Assembly (NCBI RefSeq): GCF_042648445.1
Contig: NZ_JBHRYB010000003.1
Span: 209,207 to 273,206, forward strand
Length of the DNA stretch: 64,000 nucleotides
Source of the DNA: Bacterioplanoides pacificum
Lineage (GTDB): Bacteria; Pseudomonadota; Gammaproteobacteria; Pseudomonadales; Oceanobacteraceae
Direction: 5' to 3'
Shown: positions 1 to 9,484 of the stretch, one piece after another
Layout of the letters: every line of letters starts with the position of its first letter
Numbering within the stretch: the first letter of the stretch is position 1
Position numbers and translations under genes: made by a program
Notes under the pieces: generated by a model
The model's input: the letters and a program-made list of their open reading frames with translations, nothing else
Database searches by the model: none
Told to the model about the DNA's origin: nothing

Positions 1-1
1 T

Positions 2-199
2 GTTTCGGCTGCTGGTGCGTGGATGGTGGGCGACTCATTACGGGATTTACAGGCGGGTGCGGCGGCAGGCTGCCAGGTGGCACTGGTCAAGACCGGTAAG
101 GGTGAAAAAACGCTGCCTAAGTTAGCAGCCGATGACGCGCTGAAAAACAGCAACGTCTTTGCCGACTTATCGGCGTTTGTGGATTTTATTCTGGCCTGA
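2..199 (+). CDS. gmhB: 3' end of D-glycero-D-manno-heptose-1,7-bisphosphate 7-phosphatase (partial)
   Basis: The window opens inside a reading frame that stops with TGA at 197-199; 65 codons are visible. The segment GAWMVGDSLRDLQAGAAAG has the HAD-superfamily motif IV pattern (VGDS..D..A...AG) found near the C-terminus of GmhB, which dephosphorylates heptose bisphosphate for LPS inner-core synthesis in the cytoplasm. In Pseudomonas, gmhB lies directly before a PlsC-type acyltransferase close to gyrB, and the same neighbour follows here. Another HAD histidinol-phosphatase-like protein is possible because only the tail is seen. Confidence 0.75.
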   Translation, partial: VSAAGAWMVGDSLRDLQAGAAAGCQVALVKTGKGEKTLPKLAADDALKNSNVFADLSAFVDFILA

Positions 200-303
200 A
201 CTGCTTTCAGGAAACACTGCTAAGAATCTGCGGCAACGGATTCCCCTGACCAAAGTGGTATAAACCCTGTCTGAAGAATAACCAGACAGTCAGCGGAATC
301 CCT

Positions 304-1092
304 ATGCAAGCAGCTTCGATACTGAACCCGTTAAGAACCCTGTTGTTCTACTGCTGGCTGGCTGGCTTTACTGTGTTCTGGTGCCTGCTCAGTTTTATCG
401 TGGGGATTTTCCTGCCACTGAAAGCCCGCAACTATTTTGTGCTGGTATTTTATTGCTACGTCGCGGTCTGGTCAGCGCGGCTGATTTGTGGTGTGAAATG
501 GCAGCTGGAAGGTGGTGAAAACATCCCGCAAGACGGCCGCGGTTACGTATTACTGAGTAAACACCAAAGCACCTGGGAAACGTTTTTTCTGCCCACCGCC
601 ATTGCCCCACACGTTCAGGTGGTCAAAAAAGAGCTGCTGTATCTGCCGTTTTTTGGCTGGGCGTTAAATCTGATCCATCCGATTTTTATCGACCGTAACC
701 AGAAGTCCAATGCCCTGAAGCAGGTGATTCAGCAAGGCAGTGAACGGCTGCAGGATGGGGTCCATGTACTGGTGTTTCCGGAAGGCACCCGTATTCCGCC
801 GGGGCAGCGTAAAGATTTTTCCAAAGGTGCAGCGATGCTGGCCAGTAAAGCCAAAGCCCCGGTGCTGGCCATCGCTCATAACTCCGGTGAATTCTGGCCC
901 AATGACCACTGGGTGAAAAAGCCCGGTACCATCCGGGTGGTGATCAGCCCGGTGATTGAAACCAGCGACCTCAGCACCGCGGAAGTTAATCAGTGGGCCG
1001 AAGAATGGATCAACGCCACAGTCGAACGCATTTCACAGCAGAAATTCAGCGGCCGTAAAGTCGATGCCAACAGCAGTGGCAAACGTTTCTAA
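304..1092 (+). CDS. lysophospholipid/1-acyl-glycerol-3-phosphate acyltransferase family protein
   Basis: A 262-aa membrane-associated acyltransferase of the PlsC/LPLAT family, which transfers acyl groups to lysophospholipids at the inner membrane. Residues 10-60 are hydrophobic and hold one or two membrane segments. The catalytic block is KHQSTWET, with His87 and Glu92 in the HX4(D/E) pattern. The substrate-binding motif FPEGTR lies at 158-163. It follows gmhB, as the LptA-like acyltransferase does near oriC in Pseudomonas. The last four bases overlap the convergent foldase gene. Whether it acts on lysophosphatidate or on another lyso-lipid cannot be told from sequence. Confidence 0.88.
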   Translation: MQAASILNPLRTLLFYCWLAGFTVFWCLLSFIVGIFLPLKARNYFVLVFYCYVAVWSARLICGVKWQLEGGENIPQDGRGYVLLSKHQSTWETFFLPTAIAPHVQVVKKELLYLPFFGWALNLIHPIFIDRNQKSNALKQVIQQGSERLQDGVHVLVFPEGTRIPPGQRKDFSKGAAMLASKAKAPVLAIAHNSGEFWPNDHWVKKPGTIRVVISPVIETSDLSTAEVNQWAEEWINATVERISQQKFSGRKVDANSSGKRF

Positions 1093-2102
1093 TGGTTGTG
1101 CCGACGGTTGAGTAACACCCGTGCACGCAAGCGCTCGGCCGCGCTGAATTGCTGTTGTAGCAACTGGTCAAACGCCTGCTGATAATCGTTCCCTGAAAGC
1201 CCGGCTTGCTGCATCTCAGCCAGCGCCAGCGCCGCCTCATCGAGACGCTGCTGCCAGTGCAACTGTTCGGCATCAAGTTGCGCCAGTCGTTGCGCCACCG
1301 CTTCTCCGGCCACCTCCGCCCGGCGTTGATACCGTTCGTCCGGCGTCAGCTGCGCCTCACCGATTGCCATCAAAGCACTCTGCCGCAGATTGCGCTGCTG
1401 GTGCTCAACGACCTCAGCGGGCAAGCTGGCCTGCAGATTCGCCAGAGCCTGAGCGCGTTGCTCGGCGCTAATATCGGCTTGCAGCAGCCGTGCTTTCTCC
1501 AGAGTGTAATTATCAAGCTGACGATCCTGAGCAAACAGGACTTGTGCAACCTCAGCCCCAAGCATCTGGTCCTGCAACAGGATCAACGCCTGTTGGCGTT
1601 GTTGCAGTTGCATGAGCTGCTGCGCTTTCGATGCCTCCCGGTCTGCCATATATTCATCGTCAAATGACTGCAACGCTTCACGGTAACGCAAATAGTTGTC
1701 GTATATCTGCAGCGCCTGGGCCAGTGGCGCGCTGGCCAGCTGCTGTGCCAGTGCCTGCTCAACCAGAAGGCGAATATCATGCAGCGATAACTCGCCCAGT
1801 GTCGACAGGTAATAGTCGAACAGATCCCGCAGCCCGGATGTGAGTACTAACTCACCGCCCAGACTCAGCAATCGCACGCCATGGCTGCTGCCTTGCAGCG
1901 ATGCTGGTTGCGGTAAGACGGGCTTCAGTAATGTCGAGCCCGCAGCGGCCGGCTGAGCCGTCAATACGTCAGATACCACAACCGAAGAGCGCATCGTCTG
2001 CACCTCGGGCTGCACCTCGACCTCCGGCTCATGCCATAAGTAACCGGCCGCCGCGACCACCAATGTGGCCGCGGCCAGACTGAAGCTTACACGCCAGGGC
2101 AT
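1089..2102 (-). CDS. lifO: lipase-specific foldase (steric chaperone)
   Basis: A 337-aa inner-membrane-anchored, periplasmic chaperone that folds the lipase encoded immediately upstream. Residues 5-22 form a single N-terminal membrane anchor, followed by an Ala/Pro-rich linker to about residue 70. The Lif signature is present as LRDLFDYYLSTLGE (family pattern RxxFDYxLSxxGE), preceded by the PASLQGSSHGV motif. The rest is Gln/Leu-rich and helical, as expected for the extended helical scaffold that wraps the lipase. It starts 8 bp after the lipase stop, so the two are surely cotranscribed. Its 3' end overlaps the convergent acyltransferase by 4 bp. Confidence 0.93.
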   Translation of the reverse strand: MPWRVSFSLAAATLVVAAAGYLWHEPEVEVQPEVQTMRSSVVVSDVLTAQPAAAGSTLLKPVLPQPASLQGSSHGVRLLSLGGELVLTSGLRDLFDYYLSTLGELSLHDIRLLVEQALAQQLASAPLAQALQIYDNYLRYREALQSFDDEYMADREASKAQQLMQLQQRQQALILLQDQMLGAEVAQVLFAQDRQLDNYTLEKARLLQADISAEQRAQALANLQASLPAEVVEHQQRNLRQSALMAIGEAQLTPDERYQRRAEVAGEAVAQRLAQLDAEQLHWQQRLDEAALALAEMQQAGLSGNDYQQAFDQLLQQQFSAAERLRARVLLNRRHNH

Positions 2103-2110
2103 AACTGCAG

Positions 2111-3082
2111 TTACAGCCCGGCCTGCTTCAGACGATTCGCATGGCTGCGATACAGAGACAGCGGATCGGTACTGAACAGCGAGTGCAGCCCCAACACCTG
2201 ATTGATCAGATCGCCATGGTTCATTTTGTAATCATCACGAATCACCTGACCAAAATGGCTGGCACACTGGCCGGTAATGCCGTCGCTTTTACCGCCGAGA
2301 AACAGCAGACTGGTACTGCCGAACAGGTAATCCAGCGGATCAGCAGCGTTGGTAAACGGATCGCTGCCGGCCCAGGAATACAGCCGGATATCATGACCAT
2401 TCAGGGTGACCGACGCTGGCCCTTCTCCACAGTAACTCTGCGGCAGACCCGCCGGAAACTGAGCGTTAAACGCCGCGGCACCGGCGGTGGTAAATTCAGC
2501 GGTCAGCGCCCGGGCATCGCCCTTGCCAACATCGTCACCGGATAAGGCATCAATCAGGCTGCCTGCAGCATCGACCACGGTTTCGTATACCCCGCCCAGC
2601 AGCGAGTCCTGCGGAAAAGCATTGTTCAGCAGATCGGCGATTGGCGCACCGGTATGAGGAGAACCCATGGTAGTCACGGATGCCACCAGATCCGGGCGCA
2701 CATTCATCACATAACGCGACGTCAGTCCACCCTGGCTGTGTGCCACCAGATTAAATTTTTCGATACCGGGATGACTGGCACGAATGGTTTCCAGCTCGGT
2801 AATTAACTGTTCGCCGCGATCGATTGAATCGTTAAAGGCATTGATATGCGCACGGAACACAGTCGCACCTTCGCTCTCCAGTTTTTCCGCGATCTTGTAC
2901 CAGTATTCAACACCGGCGATGGAATCAAACGCCAAAATACCCTGTACCAGCATGATCGGGTGTTGGGTCTCGGTGTAGCCAGATGGTTCAGGTTGTTGTG
3001 ACATCGCCTGCGCATTGAGTGCGATAACCGAGGAGGCCGCCAGCAGTCCGGCCGCTAACCGCTTGGATAGTGATTTTTTCAT
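2111..3082 (-). CDS. secreted triacylglycerol lipase (family I.1/I.2)
   Basis: A 323-aa precursor starting MKKSLSKRLAAGLLAASS. The signal peptide probably ends after ALNAQA (residue ~26). The nucleophile is Ser116 in AHSQGG, with Asp267 (GKSDG) and His289 (MNHGD) completing the triad. Cys218 and Cys273 fit the conserved disulfide of Pseudomonas/Burkholderia lipases. Such lipases fold in the periplasm with LifO and leave by type II secretion. A longer frame from a TTG at 3271 adds 63 residues unlike the family and overlaps the antiporter gene, so the ATG at 3082 is chosen. Oddity: the usual oxyanion LVHG motif reads LVQG (Gln47). Confidence 0.92.
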   Translation of the reverse strand: MKKSLSKRLAAGLLAASSVIALNAQAMSQQPEPSGYTETQHPIMLVQGILAFDSIAGVEYWYKIAEKLESEGATVFRAHINAFNDSIDRGEQLITELETIRASHPGIEKFNLVAHSQGGLTSRYVMNVRPDLVASVTTMGSPHTGAPIADLLNNAFPQDSLLGGVYETVVDAAGSLIDALSGDDVGKGDARALTAEFTTAGAAAFNAQFPAGLPQSYCGEGPASVTLNGHDIRLYSWAGSDPFTNAADPLDYLFGSTSLLFLGGKSDGITGQCASHFGQVIRDDYKMNHGDLINQVLGLHSLFSTDPLSLYRSHANRLKQAGL

Positions 3083-3246
3083 GGTATGCCTGTTTTTTAT
3101 TTTTATTGAAGTACGGCAGTATAAAAGTGCTGCCGCACGGGCCACATGGCATTGCGGGCCAGAACGAGGTACTGGTACCCCAGTACCTCTAATAACCGGA
3201 CGTTCAGTATTACCAGCCCGGCAACAGCAAACCAGAATATCTGACG

Positions 3247-4566
3247 TTACAGCACCATCGCTGCAACCCAACCGGCCGCTAATAACGGCAGGTTAAAGTG
3301 CAGAAAGGTCGGGATCACAGTGTCACGCATATGGTTATGCTGGCCATCCGCATTCAGACCTGCGGTTGGCCCCAGGGTGGAATCCGACGCCGGTGAACCG
3401 GCATCGCCCAGAGCTCCGGCAGTACCAACCAGGGCAATAATCGCCAGCGGGCTGAAGCCCATCTGCAGGCATAACGGCACATAAATGGCCGCAATAATCG
3501 GAATGGTGGAAAACGAAGAACCAATGCCCATGGTCAACAACAGACCCACCACCAGCAACATCAATGCTGCCAGCGCTTTATTGCCGGCCAGCCAGTCGGA
3601 AGCGCCATTCACCAGAGTATCGATATGGCCGGTGGTTTTTAATACCTCGGAAAAACCCGATGCCGCAATCATGATAAAACCGATCGACGCCATCATTTTC
3701 ATACCATCAACCAGCACACCGTCAGACTCGTGCCAGCGAATCACACCGGTGGCGGAGAACAATAAAAAGCCGGCCATCGCCCCCAGTACCATCGAATCGG
3801 TGTACAGCTGGGTGACAAACGCCGCAACAATCGCCGCACCGGCAACCCACAGTGATTTGGCGTTGTAGCCCTGCTCGGTATGTTCGGTTCGTTCAACCGC
3901 CTGCATATCGTAACTGCGCTTACCGCGGTAGCTGAATAACACCGCAATCAACAAGCCTGCCACCATACCCAGTGCCGGAATCGCCATGGCTTTCACCACC
4001 GACAGACCTTCGACATCCAGCCCGGCAGCGGCCACTTTACCGAGCAGAATTTCGTTCAGGTAGATGCCACCAAAACCCACCGGCAGGAACATATACGGCG
4101 TCACCAGACCAAAGGTTAAAACACAGGCGACCATTCGGCGGTCCATCTGTAAGCGAGTCATCACTAATAACAGTGGCGGAATCAGAATCGGAATAAAGGC
4201 GATATGGATCGGAATCAGGTTCTGGGAAGAAATGGCCACCAACATCAGCAGAAACAACAGCCCCTGGCCGAGCCAGTGACTGGTCTGTTCGTCACTTTTG
4301 CCAATCCGGCTGAGGATTTTATCCGCCAGCAGATGGGGCAAACCCGATAACGAAATGGCCACGGCAAAACCACCCAGCAAGGCGTAACTCAGTGCGATCC
4401 CCGCACCACCACCAATGCCGCTGTTAAAGGCTTTCAGCGTGGTCTGCATATCCAGACCACCAATCCAGCCACCTACAAACGCTGCGACAATCATCGACAG
4501 CATGACATGCATCCGTGCCAGGCTCAGCGCCAGCATCAGCACCACGGCAATAATTACTGCATTCAT
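3247..4566 (-). CDS. Na+/H+ antiporter family membrane protein (NhaC/YuiF-like)
   Basis: A 439-aa, very hydrophobic inner-membrane protein with about ten to twelve membrane segments. It has an N-terminal segment of the short Na_H_antiport type, then the glycine-rich GIGGGAGIALSYALLGGFAV block and the C-terminal GTAGALGDAGSPASDSTLG block, which are characteristic of this ion-transporter superfamily. Homologues are annotated as Na+/H+ antiporters or, in YuiF, as amino-acid permeases, so the substrate is uncertain. It is monocistronic: the lipase start lies 165 bp downstream on the same strand, with its own leader. Confidence 0.8.
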   Translation of the reverse strand: MNAVIIAVVLMLALSLARMHVMLSMIVAAFVGGWIGGLDMQTTLKAFNSGIGGGAGIALSYALLGGFAVAISLSGLPHLLADKILSRIGKSDEQTSHWLGQGLLFLLMLVAISSQNLIPIHIAFIPILIPPLLLVMTRLQMDRRMVACVLTFGLVTPYMFLPVGFGGIYLNEILLGKVAAAGLDVEGLSVVKAMAIPALGMVAGLLIAVLFSYRGKRSYDMQAVERTEHTEQGYNAKSLWVAGAAIVAAFVTQLYTDSMVLGAMAGFLLFSATGVIRWHESDGVLVDGMKMMASIGFIMIAASGFSEVLKTTGHIDTLVNGASDWLAGNKALAALMLLVVGLLLTMGIGSSFSTIPIIAAIYVPLCLQMGFSPLAIIALVGTAGALGDAGSPASDSTLGPTAGLNADGQHNHMRDTVIPTFLHFNLPLLAAGWVAAMVL

Positions 4567-4707
4567 TTTAATTCTCCGGAGTTGGACACACCCGCGCGCC
4601 GTACAATAACTGACCGCCCGGACAGAACGGCGCGCAAGGTATCACAACCACACAGCAATTGCCTGACCAATGTCAGGGCAGTCACAGCCTGAATGCGGCA
4701 TTGGCCG

Positions 4708-6669
4708 TTATCGCGGCACCACCCGCAGCAGCTGACCGTCCGAAAAGCCAACCACCACACTCTGGTCCGCCAACGAGTGGAGCTTGGTCACTTTTGGCGC
4801 CGCGTTCCCTAATAACAGGTGATCCTGTTGCAGCGGCAGTTCAATATGTTGTTCCGCCGCGCCGCCGGTCAGCGCCGTCAGGGTCAGGCAATAGCCGCCT
4901 TGCGGCGTTTTATGGCAGGTCAGCACCTGACTCTGATCGGCACTGAGGGCGGCACAATCAATTTCCAGCGGATATTCTTTCACCAGCAGGGTTTCTTCCG
5001 GATGATTGGCATCCGTCACCGCCAGCATAAAGTTGCCACCCTTCTGCCGGCTCGGCGCGTCATCGATATCACCGTATTCGAGGATCAGCGAATGGCTGGG
5101 AGAAACCGAGACCACCGGGTCATGTAATGGATGTAAACCACAGCTGTAACGCATTGAGTAATGGCTCAGTGGCGTGACTTCATGACTGGCCAGGTCGTAG
5201 CGATAACGGTCACCACCGCGACTCTGCAGTAACACCGCGCCGTCGATCAGCTCAGCGGCAATCACAGTGAAGTCAATTTTGTGATCACTGAGAACCTCAC
5301 CACTATCCCGGTCCAGCTGCACCAGATGACCATAATGGCGGCGGCCACTGGCGGAGATATACAACAGCCGGCGGGTATCAATCACACACAAACAGGCCGC
5401 ATCACCGGGCAGGCCGGTGGCTAACTTCTTAATGCGTTTACCCGATGCCAACGACACACAGCTGAGGCGGAAACCACAGTGCCAGAGTTCACCGGCCTCT
5501 TCATCCAGCGCGATGACATCGGCTCCGGGGACAAAATAACGCTGCAGCGCTGTTGGCTGATCCTGCTGCCAGACAAATGCCTGATTGCTGTTTAACGTCA
5601 GCCACTGGCCGGCAGCGGTCAGCGGTATCAGCTGCTGTGCCTTACTGAATGGTGCCAGCGGGTGACTTGCCATACCATCAGCCAGCTGCCAGCGGTACAG
5701 CGCGTGATTCCAGTCACTGCAACACACGCTGCCACCATCGTGACTGAGCGAAACAAACTGAAACCACTCATCCGGTGAAGCAACACTCAGGCGCTGCTCC
5801 CCGGTTACGATGTCGCGTACACACAGTTCACGGTTTTCGCCATACGCCACATGGCCGGCGGTCATACTGGCGACCACCACGTTATCCCATTGCCAGCGCC
5901 ACACTTCGTCGCCGGCGCTGGCATCTAACACCACAATGTCATTTGCCAGTTTAATCACTGCCCGGCCGCTGTGAACGCCCAGCAAGGTCATGTCAGCGTC
6001 ACTTTTATACAGCGGCACGGCTTTCACAACACCAGCCGGCCAGCGATACAACACCTTGCCGCTGGCCGCCACTAAGGTATCGGCCGAATCCGCTTCAGCA
6101 GCCCAACACAGCGCCTTAATGGCACCCCGACTGCCCTTCAGCTGAGTCAGCTGGTTAGTATCACAATCCTGCAACCACAGGCGCTGGGTTTTATCCTGCG
6201 TGGCATAAATCGCCAGCTGACTGCCGTCCGGGCTGAAGCGTAATAATGCCGCCGGCACCTCCAGCTCACTCTGATGGCACTGATTCAGCTCGTTATCCAG
6301 CACTAGCAGCTGTTTATTTTTTAACCCCACGGCGATCCGGCTGCCATCCGGGCTGATCGCTACCGCACAGGTGTCGGTATCTAACAACACACTGTGACCC
6401 TGATCCAGCTGTGACAGGCAGGTCAGCGTCAGCTGATTGTCGTTGATAATCACCAGCTGGTTATCACGCTGGGCAAACGCCCGTACTTTTCCCGGGTACT
6501 GAGCCGCCAGCGGCAGACCGGTTTGCAGATCAATCACCTCGATCCGCTGGCGCCAGCGATCTTCAAAAGAAATCAGATAACGATCGTCGTCACTGTGAAA
6601 AATCTGGCTGCGGTCGTTAGCCAGGCGCCATCCGCTGGCGCCGTATACGGATACAGAAGGGGTTGTCAT
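4708..6669 (-). CDS. WD40/YVTN-like beta-propeller protein (paralogue 1)
   Basis: A 653-aa protein of unknown function. It is built almost entirely of short beta-repeat units with propeller-blade signatures such as ISPDGSRIAVGLKN and FSPDGSQLAIYA, and with blade-closing Trp (ALYRW). No signal peptide, membrane segment or catalytic motif is visible, so a cytoplasmic scaffold or binding protein is the best guess. It aligns end to end with the protein encoded just upstream: both begin with xxYGASxWRLA and share SLSHDG...C.SxWxxALYRW and the C-terminal VVGFxDGxxxxx. The pair is a tandem duplication. Sequence does not suggest a partner. Confidence 0.75.
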   Translation of the reverse strand: MTTPSVSVYGASGWRLANDRSQIFHSDDDRYLISFEDRWRQRIEVIDLQTGLPLAAQYPGKVRAFAQRDNQLVIINDNQLTLTCLSQLDQGHSVLLDTDTCAVAISPDGSRIAVGLKNKQLLVLDNELNQCHQSELEVPAALLRFSPDGSQLAIYATQDKTQRLWLQDCDTNQLTQLKGSRGAIKALCWAAEADSADTLVAASGKVLYRWPAGVVKAVPLYKSDADMTLLGVHSGRAVIKLANDIVVLDASAGDEVWRWQWDNVVVASMTAGHVAYGENRELCVRDIVTGEQRLSVASPDEWFQFVSLSHDGGSVCCSDWNHALYRWQLADGMASHPLAPFSKAQQLIPLTAAGQWLTLNSNQAFVWQQDQPTALQRYFVPGADVIALDEEAGELWHCGFRLSCVSLASGKRIKKLATGLPGDAACLCVIDTRRLLYISASGRRHYGHLVQLDRDSGEVLSDHKIDFTVIAAELIDGAVLLQSRGGDRYRYDLASHEVTPLSHYSMRYSCGLHPLHDPVVSVSPSHSLILEYGDIDDAPSRQKGGNFMLAVTDANHPEETLLVKEYPLEIDCAALSADQSQVLTCHKTPQGGYCLTLTALTGGAAEQHIELPLQQDHLLLGNAAPKVTKLHSLADQSVVVGFSDGQLLRVVPR

Positions 6670-6751
6670 AAACTTTTATCTGATAAAGAATTCAATAGTT
6701 AGGTTAATCAATAACACTACAATAAAGCACGCCAGCGACCTGCGCGTCACG

Positions 6752-8761
6752 TCACAGATTCAGATCAAGCTGCACAAAGCGGCCGTCATCAAAGCCGACG
6801 ATCACAGCCTGGTTGTGCGCCAGCGGGCGGATAAAATCAGGCCGTGGTGCCAGATAACCGAGCGGCTGAGGCCCTTGTGCCAGTGGCAGGTCTGAGAGTT
6901 CAGCGGTGCAAACATCGTTCAACCCGGTGATACACAACTGATAACCGCCAGCAGCATCCTTATGGACGGTCAGCACCCGGCTTTCATCGGCGCTGAAACA
7001 AGCCAGCAGAATCTCACTCGGGTACTGCTTTTCCAGCACTAACTGCTGGTTATTGTGCAGATCCACCACCCGCAACCAACACAACCCACACGACTGTTCG
7101 GCAGCCGGTTGCAGATCGCCATATTCCAGCAGTAAACGGTGGCACGGCGACAACGAATTCACCGTCACCACACCCGGCTGCATGGTCGCATCGTAGTGGC
7201 GCTGATAATGCGACGCCTGAATCAGCTGCAGGCTCTGCAGACAGACGCGATAACGATCACCATTAGCGCTTTGCAGCCATAACTGTTGCTCCGCCAGACA
7301 GGCGGCAACGATATCCGGCGGCAGCGCCAGCTGGTTTAACCGCTCGCCGCTGTCACGCTGTATCAGCAACAGCTGACCGTGTTTGAGGAAATCGCAGGCT
7401 GAGATATACAGCAGCCGCTGCTCATCCGCCAATAACAGACAAGCCGGGTCACCGGGCGGCAAGGTGACTGTCAGCCTGCGCAGTAACGTACCGTCTGTCA
7501 GCGAATAACAGCCCAGCTGCTCACCCTCCACAGCCCAGAATTGTTGCTGTGTGTCATCGACAACCAGCAAACGGCAATCCGCCAGTGGCAACTGGCGCAG
7601 CGGATAGCGCTGACCGGCCTGCCATAACAACAACTGTTGTGGATGCTGCGTCAGCCACTGCTGAGAATCCGCCAGCGGATACCACTGCTGCAGCGAATCC
7701 GCCGCGGCCAGCGGATGACTGGAATCGCCCTGCTCCAGCGACCAGCGATACAAAGCCCGATCCCAGCTGGAAGCACACAGAGAGCGACCATCGTGGCTGA
7801 GCGACAACTCATCAAACGCCCGGGCCGGAGAACGGAAGCAGGCCAGCTGCTGTTGGCTGACGATATCCAGCACCTGCAACAAGCCGTTTTCGACATAAGC
7901 CAGGCGGCCGCTCTGCAACGCCACACCCACCGCCGGATCGTAATCCCGTTGCCACAGCGGCTCAGCCGTATGCCAGTCGAGCGCCACTAATTGCTGTTGT
8001 TGGGTAAAAATCAGCCGCTGCTGATCGGCACCAATCAGGCCAACAGCGCTGTCGGCCTGATACCAGAGCTGTAACCGGGAGGAGCCGGATTGCCAGCGGT
8101 ACAGTTGCTTACCACAAGCCAGCAGTAATTCATGCTGATACCAGCACCAGCCCGCCAACGAACCCCGCGCACCACTCAGCCGCGTCAGTTGCGACGGTTC
8201 CTCCAGCAGCCAGATACGCTGACTGCGCCCGGCTGCGGCATATATGGCCAGCTGCCCGGCGTGTGGATTAAAACTCAGTTGCAGCGCAGGTAACTCCAGC
8301 TGATGACGCTGTACCTCGTTCAGCGCCTGGTCGAACAACAGCAATAAGCCGTTCTCCAGCGCCACCGCGATACGGCTGCCACAAGCACTGATCGCCAGCG
8401 CACAGGCCGGGGCAAGCAGCTCACAACTGCGGCCCTGATGCAGCTGGTTTAGCGGCGCCAGCGTCAGCCGCTCGGCCTGTACCACAGCCAGCTGATTATT
8501 GGCTTCGGCAAAGGCCATAAAGCGATGAGGATGGGGTTCGCCGCTGTGTGGATCAAAGGTTTGCCGGTGCTTACAGCGCTCGTCGTAGGGATATTGCTGC
8601 GCCGCCGGCTGGCCAGTGCTGAGGTCGATCAGCTCGACAAACTGCCAGGCGCTGGCATAACACAACAGGTAACGATCATCAGCGCTGTGAAACAACTGAT
8701 TGTGGCGGCTGGCCAGACGCCAGGCGCTGGCACCGTAGGAATGAATTGCAGGAGGGGTCAT
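6752..8761 (-). CDS. WD40/YVTN-like beta-propeller protein (paralogue 2)
   Basis: A 669-aa paralogue of the next gene on the same strand, 82 bp away. It has the same blade pattern (ISACGSRIAVALENG, SLSHDGRSLCASSWDRALYRW) and the same N-terminal YGASAWRLA. It is much richer in Gln and Leu, and it carries an insert around residues 60-80 (DERCKHRQTFDPHSGEPHPH) that the other copy lacks. It also has no export signal. It sits 30 bp upstream of the LysE start on the same strand, so lysE may be read first and the propeller genes after it. Function unknown. Confidence 0.75.
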   Translation of the reverse strand: MTPPAIHSYGASAWRLASRHNQLFHSADDRYLLCYASAWQFVELIDLSTGQPAAQQYPYDERCKHRQTFDPHSGEPHPHRFMAFAEANNQLAVVQAERLTLAPLNQLHQGRSCELLAPACALAISACGSRIAVALENGLLLLFDQALNEVQRHQLELPALQLSFNPHAGQLAIYAAAGRSQRIWLLEEPSQLTRLSGARGSLAGWCWYQHELLLACGKQLYRWQSGSSRLQLWYQADSAVGLIGADQQRLIFTQQQQLVALDWHTAEPLWQRDYDPAVGVALQSGRLAYVENGLLQVLDIVSQQQLACFRSPARAFDELSLSHDGRSLCASSWDRALYRWSLEQGDSSHPLAAADSLQQWYPLADSQQWLTQHPQQLLLWQAGQRYPLRQLPLADCRLLVVDDTQQQFWAVEGEQLGCYSLTDGTLLRRLTVTLPPGDPACLLLADEQRLLYISACDFLKHGQLLLIQRDSGERLNQLALPPDIVAACLAEQQLWLQSANGDRYRVCLQSLQLIQASHYQRHYDATMQPGVVTVNSLSPCHRLLLEYGDLQPAAEQSCGLCWLRVVDLHNNQQLVLEKQYPSEILLACFSADESRVLTVHKDAAGGYQLCITGLNDVCTAELSDLPLAQGPQPLGYLAPRPDFIRPLAHNQAVIVGFDDGRFVQLDLNL

Positions 8762-8790
8762 TGCCGTGCTTTCTGAAAAAGAGATAAAAA

Positions 8791-9420
8791 TCAGGCCGTT
8801 TTATGGCTGTAACTGGCCATCAGGCCCGCTGCCGCGACGAACATAGCGCCAAAGATGCGGTTTTGCAGTTTCTGGTGACGTTCGCTTTTCATCCAGCGCG
8901 ACAGCACCGAGGCCAGGCTGGCGTAGCCCACCATCACCAGGATATCGACCACAATCAGCGTGCTGCCCATGATGCTGTACTGCAACGCCTGATTCGCGGC
9001 CAGAGGATCAACAAACTGCGGGAACAATGCCAGCAGAAAGACCGTCGCTTTCGGGTTGGTCAGATTCACAAACGCCGCCTGCCAGAACTGGCGGCTGCGG
9101 CTTTCATTCACACCGGCCTGCACTTCCAGATTGAGCGTTGCCTGGGTCCACTTCTGATAACCGAGGTACACCAGATACAACACACCAAACCACTTGATCA
9201 GCTCGAACGCCAGTTGCGACTGCGACAACAACGCGCCTAAGCCAACCCCCACCAACACCACCTGTAAGCCGTAACCCAGCTGTAACCCCATAATCGCCGG
9301 CAACGCCCCTTTTACACCGTAACGCAACCCGGTACTCATGGTATTTACTGCACCGGCACCGGGTGATAGCGAAATCAGGATAGCGGCGGCGAGAAACGCC
9401 AGGAACAACTCTAAGGCCAT
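8791..9420 (-). CDS. LysE/RhtB family amino-acid exporter
   Basis: A 209-aa inner-membrane protein with about six membrane segments. The N-terminus MALELFLAFLAAAILISLSPGAGAVNTMS carries the family's SPGP/SPGA signature, and NLTNPKATVFLLALFPQFV is the second conserved RhtB block. Members export amino acids such as threonine, homoserine or leucine by proton antiport; the substrate here is unknown. Its upstream region holds two direct repeats that may bind a regulator. The only downstream genes on its strand are the two propeller proteins. Confidence 0.9.
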   Translation of the reverse strand: MALELFLAFLAAAILISLSPGAGAVNTMSTGLRYGVKGALPAIMGLQLGYGLQVVLVGVGLGALLSQSQLAFELIKWFGVLYLVYLGYQKWTQATLNLEVQAGVNESRSRQFWQAAFVNLTNPKATVFLLALFPQFVDPLAANQALQYSIMGSTLIVVDILVMVGYASLASVLSRWMKSERHQKLQNRIFGAMFVAAAGLMASYSHKTA

Positions 9421-9484
9421 AACAGCTCCACAACAAAAACAGACGATAAGACAGCCTGCACTGTACCCGAGCAGACTGTTCTGG

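Noticed and set aside
3083..3271. TTG-initiated extension of the lipase by 63 residues
   Set aside because: It adds non-homologous sequence before a clear signal peptide and overlaps the antiporter gene; the ATG at 3082 starts at the signal peptide.
7549..7990. Open frames on the plus strand inside the propeller genes
   Set aside because: They are low-complexity shadows of Gln- and Leu-rich codons of the minus-strand gene, without ribosome sites.
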